Source: an uncultured Clostridia bacterium
GTDB lineage: Bacteria > Bacillota > Clostridia > Christensenellales > CAG-1252
DNA length: 10,679 bases
Reading direction: 5' to 3'
Assembly: GCA_946626795.1 (NCBI GenBank)
Contig: CAMOUZ010000032.1
Location: 1-10,679 of the forward strand
The notes under the pieces were generated by a model. That model searched no databases. It was not told the DNA's origin and saw only the letters and a program-made list of their open reading frames with translations. The translations under genes were made by a program, and so were the position numbers. Of the stretch, positions 4,903 to 10,679 are shown piece after piece. Positions within the stretch are counted from its first letter, which is position 1. Each line of letters opens with the position of its first letter.

Positions 4903-6663
4903 TTATTTCAGGTCAAAGAAATTCTCTTTGCCGATATATTGATAGGTGAATGCGATGGCGGCGCTCCATCCTTGCAGGCTGCCTCCCGTCGGCGCGCAGG
5001 GGGAGAAATACTCCACGGGCGTGTAATGTTCCCGACGGACGTTATAGGAGAAGCAGGAGAGGAGCGGATAGGCGTAATCTCTGCCGTAAAGGGATTTCGC
5101 ATAGGCGTACATCGCCGTGAGATAACACCAATTCGCGCCGTTGTGATAGTCGAAGGGGCGCATGGATTTATGCGCGGTCGCTTTCTCGCCTTTATAGAGC
5201 GGGTAAACGCTCATTACGCCGAAATCTCCGCCTTTTTGCGCTTGATTGTTGCGCGTTTCGAGGAGGGCTTCCATTTTGTCGAGGACGCTTTCCGCTTTCT
5301 TCTTGTCCGCGATGCCGAAAAGAAGGGTAAAGACGGTGTCCACGGAGAGATTGTCCTCTGTGAAATCGCGGGTCTTGTAATTTACGTAATAGCCCTTTTC
5401 CTCGTCGAAAAGGAGTGTGTTGATCGCGTCTTTCACCTTTTGATGCGCCGCCGCGTACTTCGCGGACTTCTCTTCATCGCGTCCTTTACAGAGCGCGGAA
5501 GCGCAGGCGAGAGCGCGCGCGTAAAGCGCCTCTACGTACGTGACGTAGCCGTTGCGGTTCACTTCGTCCGCCCAATCGCGTTTATTATAGTCCCCGTCCT
5601 TATAGAGCAGTCCCGTTTCATCGGCGCGAGCGGAGAGCTTTTGAAGCACCTTGTCCGCGAGTTCGAGGAGTGTGATGCCGTCGATCTTTTCATCGAGGAG
5701 ACTTTCGTCCCCCGTATGACGGACATAGTCCGAGATCATCATCACGAAGAAAGAGGGGCTGTCGTAATGATCTCCCCAAAAGGCGGTGAAATCCCGCTTG
5801 ACCGCAGAGGGACAGCTCCCGTCGGGGGCGATCCCATGCGCTAAGGTCAGGATCTCGTCGCGTACGTAATCGGGGTGGGAGAGATAGAGCGGGAGAAGGG
5901 TGAAATACCCGTCGCGGAAATAGGTGCGGAGCGGATCGAGATAAGCGATTCCCGCGGCAAAAGCGCGGAAAGATCCGATGATTTTGCGGTTTTCAAGCGC
6001 GGTGAAATACGCCGCGAGATAGAGCGCTTTTTCTTCTTCCGTTCGGACGGAATCGGGGATGACCGCTTCTTCGATCTCCCGCTTCGCTTCTTCTTTCTTT
6101 CGGTCGAAAGCAAGGAAGGCTCCGCGATGCGCCGCTTCGTCATTGTCGAAGGAGAAGAAGAGTTTCACGCCGCCTTTCGCGTCGAGATAGAAAGCGTCGT
6201 TTTCCGTGATCCAATCTCCCTTTTCGGAGGAGGAGAGGAGGAAATTCGCGCCGCGAATGAAGTCCTTATCAAAATGGGGTTCGCTCTTTGCGTTGCGACA
6301 ATTCAGCGTGACGGAGAGGAGGTCTCCCGCCTTCGCCGAGATCTCGAAGAAGACGCCGTTATCCTCTTTGGAGAGGAAGAGCGCCGTCGTGACGCCCGCT
6401 TCGGGGAGAGAAAGAGTCTGCGTTCGTCCGACCATTTCGACTGTCTTTTCGAGATAAGGGTCGAGAGGCTGTCCGTTCAAAGCGAGGGAGAAAGCGAAAA
6501 AGGTGGTGAGGCGATCTTCGCCCTTGTCCGCCACGCGATAGGAGAGGAGTCCGCCTTTGCCGTCCGCCAGCACGGCGATCTTCTCATTCGAGATGTCATA
6601 TCGCATCTCCTCGAAATAGGATCCCTTGACAAGGATGGCACCGTTTCGGTATTCGTATTGCAT
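4903..6663 (-). CDS. Intracellular six-hairpin glycosidase, glycogen-debranching C-terminal domain-like
   Basis: 586 aa, no signal peptide, so cytoplasmic. Residues 1-~200 look like a beta-sandwich N-terminal domain and ~205-586 like an (alpha/alpha)6 barrel. Barrel motifs match the amylo-alpha-1,6-glucosidase/GDE_C and related clans: TYFRDGYFTLLPLYL (248-261), RDWADEVNRNGYVTYVEALY (362-381), comparable to the WMDA...G...E..ALWYNAL block, FDYHNGANW (504-512), comparable to YHNGxVWPW, and PVEYFSPCAPTGGSLQGWSAA (549-569), comparable to the family's Glu followed by QAWS. By that analogy D366 is the candidate general acid and E551 the candidate base. The bond cleaved is unknown; the operon suggests an oligosaccharide containing mannose and/or glucuronate rather than glycogen. 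AAGGGAGG lies 7 bases before the ATG, 24 bases after uxuA. Exact GH family is not claimed. Confidence 0.78.
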   Translation of the reverse strand: MQYEYRNGAILVKGSYFEEMRYDISNEKIAVLADGKGGLLSYRVADKGEDRLTTFFAFSLALNGQPLDPYLEKTVEMVGRTQTLSLPEAGVTTALFLSKEDNGVFFEISAKAGDLLSVTLNCRNAKSEPHFDKDFIRGANFLLSSSEKGDWITENDAFYLDAKGGVKLFFSFDNDEAAHRGAFLAFDRKKEEAKREIEEAVIPDSVRTEEEKALYLAAYFTALENRKIIGSFRAFAAGIAYLDPLRTYFRDGYFTLLPLYLSHPDYVRDEILTLAHGIAPDGSCPSAVKRDFTAFWGDHYDSPSFFVMMISDYVRHTGDESLLDEKIDGITLLELADKVLQKLSARADETGLLYKDGDYNKRDWADEVNRNGYVTYVEALYARALACASALCKGRDEEKSAKYAAAHQKVKDAINTLLFDEEKGYYVNYKTRDFTEDNLSVDTVFTLLFGIADKKKAESVLDKMEALLETRNNQAQKGGDFGVMSVYPLYKGEKATAHKSMRPFDYHNGANWCYLTAMYAYAKSLYGRDYAYPLLSCFSYNVRREHYTPVEYFSPCAPTGGSLQGWSAAIAFTYQYIGKENFFDLK

Positions 6664-6687
6664 AGGCTTTCCTCCCTTGCGAGTCCC

Positions 6688-7725
6688 TTATTTTCCGAGA
6701 TCTTTCTCCACTGCCTCGAAGAGTCCGGAGAGATAGACGCCGCCCATCGCGCGGTCATAGAGGCCGTAGCCGGGCTTTCCTTCTTCCCCCCATACGTTTC
6801 TGCCGTGATCGGGGCGGAGATACCCCTCGAATCCGTTCTCCACGAGCGCCTTGACGATGGCGTAGATGTCCACGTCGCCGTCGGCGGTGCGATGACCGTT
6901 CTCATAAAAATCCGTTTCATTTACGAATTTCAGCTGACGCAAGTGGGCGAAATAAATGCGTTTGGCGTATTTTGCCGCCATCTTGGGCAGATCGTTGAAG
7001 CGCCCCGCGCCGAGGCTTCCCGTGCAGAAGGTGATGCCGTTATGCTTGTTCGGCACGGCGGCGAAGAGCTTGTCATAGTCCTCTTCTCTTCCCACGATAC
7101 GCGGCAGACCGAAGATGTCCCAAGGCGGATCGTCGGGATGGATCGCCATATTGATGTCCGCTTCTTCGCAGGCGGGCATAATGGCTTTCAGGAAATAAAC
7201 GAGGTTCTCAAAGAGCTTTTCGTGCGTCATCCCCTCGTACTTTTGGAGGAGCTCGTTGAGCTCTTCGGGGGTGTAACTCTCGTCCCAGCCGGGGAGGCGG
7301 AGATTCTTCTTGTCCAGCTTCGCGAAATCCGCCTCGCAGTAAGCGAGAGAGGTCGCGCCGTCCTCGTGCTTGTAATGCAGATCTGTGCGGAACCAATCGA
7401 AGACGGGCATGAAGTTATAGCAGACGCATTTCACGCCCGCTTTGCCGCAGTTTAGGATATTCTGCTTATAAGCTTCGATGTATTTGTCCCGCGTGGGCAA
7501 GCCGAGCTTGATGTCCTCGTGCACGGGGATGGACTCGATGACTTCCATTTCCAGCCCCGCCGCCGCGGCGAGCTCTTTCAGGCGGAGGAGCTTCCCAAGC
7601 TCCCACACTTCGCCCACGGGCGTGTCGTACACCGCCGTAACGACGCCCGTCATGCCTTGTATCTGTTTTATATAGGAGAGGGGAATGCAGTCCTTCTCTC
7701 CGTACCAACGAAAAGTCAGTTTCAT
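6688..7725 (-). CDS. uxuA: D-mannonate dehydratase
   Basis: This 345-aa cytoplasmic metalloenzyme dehydrates D-mannonate to 2-keto-3-deoxy-D-gluconate, a step of D-glucuronate catabolism. It has the family start MKLTFRWYG, the GVVTAVYDTPVGEVW region, CYNFMPVFDW (102-111), NMAIHPDDPP (192-201), TFCTGSLG (232-239), YFAHLRQ (258-264), and RPDHGR (304-309). H196, C234, H261 and D306 are the expected metal ligands of UxuA. The length fits Gram-positive UxuA (about 350-360 aa). I chose the ATG at 7725 over an in-frame GTG at 7737, because the conserved UxuA N-terminus begins there and the ATG is one base after the upstream stop (7727-7729), which suggests translational coupling. No strong Shine-Dalgarno is present. 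Together with the SDR gene it makes a near-complete fructuronate-to-KDG module. Confidence 0.95.
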   Translation of the reverse strand: MKLTFRWYGEKDCIPLSYIKQIQGMTGVVTAVYDTPVGEVWELGKLLRLKELAAAAGLEMEVIESIPVHEDIKLGLPTRDKYIEAYKQNILNCGKAGVKCVCYNFMPVFDWFRTDLHYKHEDGATSLAYCEADFAKLDKKNLRLPGWDESYTPEELNELLQKYEGMTHEKLFENLVYFLKAIMPACEEADINMAIHPDDPPWDIFGLPRIVGREEDYDKLFAAVPNKHNGITFCTGSLGAGRFNDLPKMAAKYAKRIYFAHLRQLKFVNETDFYENGHRTADGDVDIYAIVKALVENGFEGYLRPDHGRNVWGEEGKPGYGLYDRAMGGVYLSGLFEAVEKDLGK

Positions 7726-7726
7726 A

Positions 7727-8920
7727 TTATTTCTCACTTTTGATATTTTCCGATCCCGTGCCGAAATTCAATGTGCCTTCGACGACGTTGTCATTGCCTT
7801 CCTTATAGCGGGAGATCGCCACGTGCGCCATCAGTTCTTTGCGATAAAGCTCGCCGTCCAAGGGGAGGCGGACTTCCTCGCCGTTCTTCCAGCCGGAAAG
7901 CTCGATCGCATTCATCAAGGCGACGCCGTTGATGCCTTCTTTTCCGTCCACGAAAAGGGGCTCTTCGCCGAGGATCGCCTTCGTGAAATTCGTCAAAATG
8001 CCGACGTGTTGCTTATTCTCGCCGTCGGTTTCCGGCTCGAAGACTTCGCAATTCGGCTTGGCAAAGGAGGCTTTGGAGGTCTTCAAGAAGCTCTGGGAGT
8101 CTTCTTCGTTCTTGTAATAGAAGAGCTTTCCGTTCTCGCAGAGAAGCTTGCCCTTCGTGCCGGACACCTCGAAACGGTTCGTGCCCGGGGCTTCGCCCGT
8201 CGTGGTGATGAAGATGCCGGAGGCGCCGCTCGCATATTCGAAATAAGCCGTCACCTCGTCCTCCACTTCCACGTCGTGCCATTTGCCGTATTTGCAGAAG
8301 CCGCGAACGGAGGAAGGCATCTCGCCCACCACCCATTGCACAAGGTCGAGCTGGTGCGGGCATTGATTGATGAGGACGCCGCCGCCTTCGCCTTTCCAGG
8401 TGGCGCGCCAGGAGCCCGAATCATAGTAATTCTGCGTGCGGAACCAATCCGTGATGATCCAATTCACCCGTTGCAAGGCGCCGATGCCGCCCTCCGAGAT
8501 GATCTCTTTCATCTTGCGATAGAGGCAGTTTGTGCGCTGATTGAACATCATGCCGTAAAGGGCTTTGCTCTTCGCCGCCGCGGCGTTCATCTCCTCCACC
8601 TGCTTGGTATAGACCGCCGCCGGCTTGTCCGTCACGACGTGCACGCCGCGCGAAAGACATTCGATGGTGATGGCGGGGTGATCGTAATGCGGCACGGCGA
8701 CGACCACGGCGTCGCAGATCCCGTCGTCCAGCATTTTCTTATAGTCCGTATAATATGCGACGCCCTCGGGAAGCTTGGGGCGGATGGCGTCCAGCTTCAC
8801 GGGGTTGATATCCGCCACGGCGGTCAAACGGGAGAGAGGGACCTCTCCGCCGCTCAGCCGAAGGGCGTAATACGTGCCTTGATTGCCCGCGCCGATGACG
8901 GCGTAACGTACTTCTTTCAT
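7727..8920 (-). CDS. Gfo/Idh/MocA-family sugar oxidoreductase
   Basis: 397 aa, cytoplasmic, two-domain NAD(P)-dependent oxidoreductase. The N-terminal Rossmann domain has VIGAGNQG (8-15) and an acidic AVADINP strand end. VTDKPAA (96-102) is the family's EKP motif with Asp for Glu and carries the catalytic K99. GGGVLINQCPHQLDLVQW (179-196) supplies H189; Asn185 sits where many relatives have Asp. The C-terminal beta sheet domain follows. Members oxidise or reduce a ring hydroxyl of sugars, sugar acids, inositols or glycosides. Its ATG overlaps the stop of the upstream TIM-barrel gene by four bases (ATGA, 8917-8920), and its stop is one base from uxuA, so the three genes are tightly coupled. 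Such oxidoreductase/TIM-barrel pairs occur in inositol-like, epimerisation and 3-keto-glycoside pathways. The actual substrate is not readable from sequence. Confidence 0.88.
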   Translation of the reverse strand: MKEVRYAVIGAGNQGTYYALRLSGGEVPLSRLTAVADINPVKLDAIRPKLPEGVAYYTDYKKMLDDGICDAVVVAVPHYDHPAITIECLSRGVHVVTDKPAAVYTKQVEEMNAAAAKSKALYGMMFNQRTNCLYRKMKEIISEGGIGALQRVNWIITDWFRTQNYYDSGSWRATWKGEGGGVLINQCPHQLDLVQWVVGEMPSSVRGFCKYGKWHDVEVEDEVTAYFEYASGASGIFITTTGEAPGTNRFEVSGTKGKLLCENGKLFYYKNEEDSQSFLKTSKASFAKPNCEVFEPETDGENKQHVGILTNFTKAILGEEPLFVDGKEGINGVALMNAIELSGWKNGEEVRLPLDGELYRKELMAHVAISRYKEGNDNVVEGTLNFGTGSENIKSEK

Positions 8921-9765
8921 TTGACGAAAGCTCCTCCTTCCTCTTTGTAACCCGCTTGGATAAGCACCTTCTTGATGGCGGCGACCGCAGCGTCGAAAGC
9001 CTCGACGTTGCTCGTGAATTGGAATTTCGTTTTGAGCACGGTCTTGTCATTCAAGACATAGCCCGCGAATATTTTGAGGTGCGGCTCGACGGTGAGGACT
9101 TTATCCCCCTTGATGCGGGAGACCAGCCCGAGGAGATCCCCGTCGCCGTAGCCCGCGGGCACGAGCTCTCCCGTCTCCGCCACCACGTCTTTGATATGGA
9201 AATAATAAGCCCTGTCTGCAAGCTGGGAGAGGGTGTCCTCCGCCTTTTCGCCCACTTGGATGAAATTCGCGGGGTCATAGACGTAGTAAAGTCCCGGCGT
9301 ATTGTCGAGGACTTCCTTCGTGCGGGCGAGATTGTCGCCGTAAAGACCTTTATCATTTTCGTGGCACATTCTGATGCCGTATTCATTGCCGATCTCAACG
9401 GTCTTTTTCATGAGGTCCAGCATCTTCTCATGCGCGGTCTCGGCGTTATAAAAACTGAAACAACGGATATTCTCCGCGCCGAGGATCTTCGCGAGCTCGC
9501 AGCCTCTGCGCACGTCCGCAAGGTGTTCCTCTTCCGAGATGGAGATATCCTTCTTGCCGATGGGGGAGCCGATGGACCACATCTTGATGCCTTCTTCGTC
9601 GAGGCGGGCGCGAATGGCTTTCGCTTCTTCGTCCGTGAGCTCCATCACGTTCTTGCCGTTGATATTACGTATTTCGAGGAGAGAGAGGCCGTTCCTTTTC
9701 AGTCCGGCGATCTGTCCTTCGAGGCTGTTATCCGATTCGTCTGCAAATGCGCTTAATCTTATCAT
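8917..9765 (-). CDS. Sugar-phosphate isomerase/epimerase-like TIM-barrel protein (AP endonuclease 2 fold)
   Basis: 282-aa TIM-barrel protein with a complete set of metal-binding residues expected for the xylose-isomerase-like superfamily: E136 (MCHEND), D164 (YDPANF), H190 (FHIKD) and E227 (VEPHL). The N-terminus MIRLSAFADESDNSLEGQI and EIRNINGKNV are typical for family members of sugar catabolism. Members isomerise, epimerise, dehydrate or beta-eliminate keto-sugars with a divalent metal. The start at 9765 is favoured over a longer in-frame option because AAAAGGAG lies seven bases upstream of it and the first strand begins directly after; the extra 29 residues would overlap the GH130 gene and look non-coding. 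It overlaps the oxidoreductase gene by four bases, which argues that the two act on the same compound. No more specific activity is claimed. Confidence 0.88.
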   Translation of the reverse strand: MIRLSAFADESDNSLEGQIAGLKRNGLSLLEIRNINGKNVMELTDEEAKAIRARLDEEGIKMWSIGSPIGKKDISISEEEHLADVRRGCELAKILGAENIRCFSFYNAETAHEKMLDLMKKTVEIGNEYGIRMCHENDKGLYGDNLARTKEVLDNTPGLYYVYDPANFIQVGEKAEDTLSQLADRAYYFHIKDVVAETGELVPAGYGDGDLLGLVSRIKGDKVLTVEPHLKIFAGYVLNDKTVLKTKFQFTSNVEAFDAAVAAIKKVLIQAGYKEEGGAFVK

Positions 9766-9797
9766 AATGAATCTCCTTTTTCGCTGTAAGGCGTTAT

Positions 9798-10679
9798 TTA
9801 TTTTTTCATGCAAAGGGCGATGAGGTCGTCCAATTGCGCCGTCGCGAGGCATTCCACGGTGTCCGCCGCGCCGTAATAGATCTTTACTTCGCCGTCGTCT
9901 TCGAGGATCATTGCGCCCGGGAAGATGACGTCGTTACGGAAGCCGCCCTTGGTCTCATAGTCCGCTTCGGGCGCAAGAAGCGGCTCTTCATAGAGTCCGA
10001 TGACCTTCTTGGGGTCTTTGAGGTCGAGCATCATGATGCCCGCATAGTATTCTTTGCCCCAAGTGTCTTCCCAGCCGTTTTTCTTGGGCGGGACGGCGCG
10101 GACGGCGTGGAAAGCGGTGAGCCAGCCTTCCTTCGTCTTGATGGGCGGCGCGGCAGGTCCCACTTTCGCATTGACGTAGGGGACCCTTTCGGCGGGCAGG
10201 ACGAGATCGGTATTTCCCCAATAGCGAAGATCGGGGGAGTCGGAGTACCAGATGTCGAATTGATCGTATCCTCTGGAATATACGGGGAAGGGACGCTCCA
10301 AACGGGCGAATTTCCCGTTGATCTTCTCGGGGAAGAGCACCATATTGCGGTTATCCGGCGCGCTCATCGAGATCCATTCGAGCTTACGGAAGTCCTTGTC
10401 CGTCTTCGCGATGCCGCCGCGGATGCCGTGCCAGGTGCCCACGGCGAAACAAATATAGATCTCCCCGTCGATGACCTGAATGCGCGGGTCGTAGACGCGC
10501 TTGATCTCTCCGTCCGAGACCTCGAAATGCGGCTCGGGATCCACGTCCCAATGCACGCCGTCTTTGCTCGTCGCAAGCCCGATATTCGTGCCGGCGAGGT
10601 TATGACTGCCGCGCGGCGCGCAATAATCGTTGCGGAAGAGCATGTAGTACGTGCCGTCGATCTTTTGCACGCCGGCATT
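9798..10679 (-). CDS. GH130 beta-mannoside phosphorylase/hydrolase (N-terminus outside window)
   Basis: 293 residues are visible and the frame is open through the window edge; a GTG at 10670 is internal, since NAG precedes it in frame. Family GH130 five-bladed propeller features: RNDYCAPRGSHN (16-27), GLATSKDGVHW (34-44), RVYDPRIQ (61-68) whose Asp is the candidate general acid, PDNRNMVLFPEKINGKFARLERP (109-130), KVGPAAPPIKTKEGWL (172-187), FHAV (190-193), DVIFPGAM (250-257) and YYGAADTV (268-275). The retained Arg, Lys and His in the second and fourth of these blocks resemble the phosphate-binding set of the phosphorolytic members, so phosphorolysis of a beta-1,4-mannoside to mannose-1-phosphate is favoured over hydrolysis, but this is inference. 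About 30-60 N-terminal residues are probably missing. It is the first visible gene of the operon, 32 bases before the TIM-barrel gene. Confidence 0.9.
   Translation of the reverse strand, partial: NAGVQKIDGTYYMLFRNDYCAPRGSHNLAGTNIGLATSKDGVHWDVDPEPHFEVSDGEIKRVYDPRIQVIDGEIYICFAVGTWHGIRGGIAKTDKDFRKLEWISMSAPDNRNMVLFPEKINGKFARLERPFPVYSRGYDQFDIWYSDSPDLRYWGNTDLVLPAERVPYVNAKVGPAAPPIKTKEGWLTAFHAVRAVPPKKNGWEDTWGKEYYAGIMMLDLKDPKKVIGLYEEPLLAPEADYETKGGFRNDVIFPGAMILEDDGEVKIYYGAADTVECLATAQLDDLIALCMKK

Larger units (their letters stand above)
3966..10679 (-). other. Six-gene mannoside/hexuronate utilisation operon (5' end outside window)
   Basis: Six minus-strand genes follow each other with gaps of 32 bases, a 4-base overlap, 1 base, 24 bases and 40 bases, with no promoter or terminator seen between them, and end at one hairpin terminator. 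The order is GH130, TIM-barrel isomerase/epimerase-like, Gfo/Idh/MocA oxidoreductase, uxuA, six-hairpin glycosidase, SDR uxuB-type. None of the complete products has a signal peptide, so the pathway is cytoplasmic and needs an importer encoded elsewhere. Single transcription is inferred from spacing and orientation. Confidence 0.8.

Noticed and set aside
3552..4949. Long plus-strand reading frame of 465 codons antisense to birA and the SDR gene
   Set aside because: It is in codon register with the minus-strand genes and is open only because they lack TTA, CTA and TCA codons. The translation is rich in Arg, Glu, His and Val with no recognisable domain, and it runs across the operon terminator.
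5875..7455. Plus-strand reading frame of 526 codons antisense to the glycosidase and uxuA
   Set aside because: Same codon-register shadow effect; the opposite strand has unmistakable enzyme motifs, and this translation is compositionally odd and crosses a gene junction.
7726..7737. GTG start four codons upstream for uxuA
   Set aside because: The conserved UxuA N-terminus begins at the ATG at 7725, which is ideally placed one base after the upstream stop.
7685..8950. Plus-strand frame of 421 codons antisense to the oxidoreductase gene (and similar ones at 4855-5844 and 8956-9756)
   Set aside because: Mirror frames of well-supported minus-strand genes, with no domain signature in the translations.
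9766..9852. 29-residue N-terminal extension of the TIM-barrel protein
   Set aside because: It overlaps the end of the GH130 gene, reads as a basic non-coding-like peptide, and a strong ribosome binding site precedes the internal ATG at 9765.

Overview
The window reads as chromosomal DNA of a low-to-mid-GC Gram-positive-type anaerobe, most likely a gut-associated Clostridia relative. This is inferred from the strong AGGAGG-type ribosome binding sites, the sigma-70-like promoters, the NhaC-family antiporter, the SDR-type (not long-chain) mannonate oxidoreductase, and a GH130-containing sugar operon. No rRNA, tRNA, CRISPR array, integrase or transposase is visible. Coding density is very high and no gene-free stretch exceeds about 135 bases.

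Left part (1-3206): mostly single-gene units. The 3' end of an NhaC-like Na+/H+ antiporter ends at a clear hairpin terminator. A MutT-like Nudix hydrolase follows with its own near-consensus promoter. A small minus-strand gene of the YunG-like type comes next, with promoter and gene enclosed almost exactly between 11-bp inverted repeats. A divergently transcribed 450-aa lipoprotein with two long acidic linkers closes this part; I do not recognise its folded domains.

Middle (3207-4012): a monofunctional biotin-protein ligase (BirA without the HTH domain) on the minus strand. Its only visible promoter is woven into the terminator of the upstream operon and is placed so that the mRNA would be nearly or fully leaderless.

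Right part (4032-10679, all minus strand): a tightly packed six-gene carbohydrate operon whose 5' end lies beyond the window. In transcription order it encodes a GH130 beta-mannoside phosphorylase/hydrolase (truncated by the window edge), a sugar-phosphate isomerase/epimerase-like TIM barrel, a Gfo/Idh/MocA oxidoreductase, mannonate dehydratase UxuA, an intracellular six-hairpin glycosidase related to the glycogen-debranching C-terminal domain, and an SDR fructuronate reductase/mannonate oxidoreductase (UxuB type). Several junctions are translationally coupled (a 4-nt ATGA overlap and a 1-nt gap), and the operon ends at a hairpin/T-tract terminator. The working model is intracellular breakdown of a mannose- and glucuronate-containing oligosaccharide. 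GH130 and the six-hairpin enzyme would release sugars, UxuB and UxuA would carry fructuronate via mannonate to 2-keto-3-deoxygluconate, and the Gfo/Idh plus TIM-barrel pair would perform an oxidation/elimination or epimerisation step of unknown substrate. Uronate isomerase, KDG kinase/aldolase, transporter and regulator are not in the window.
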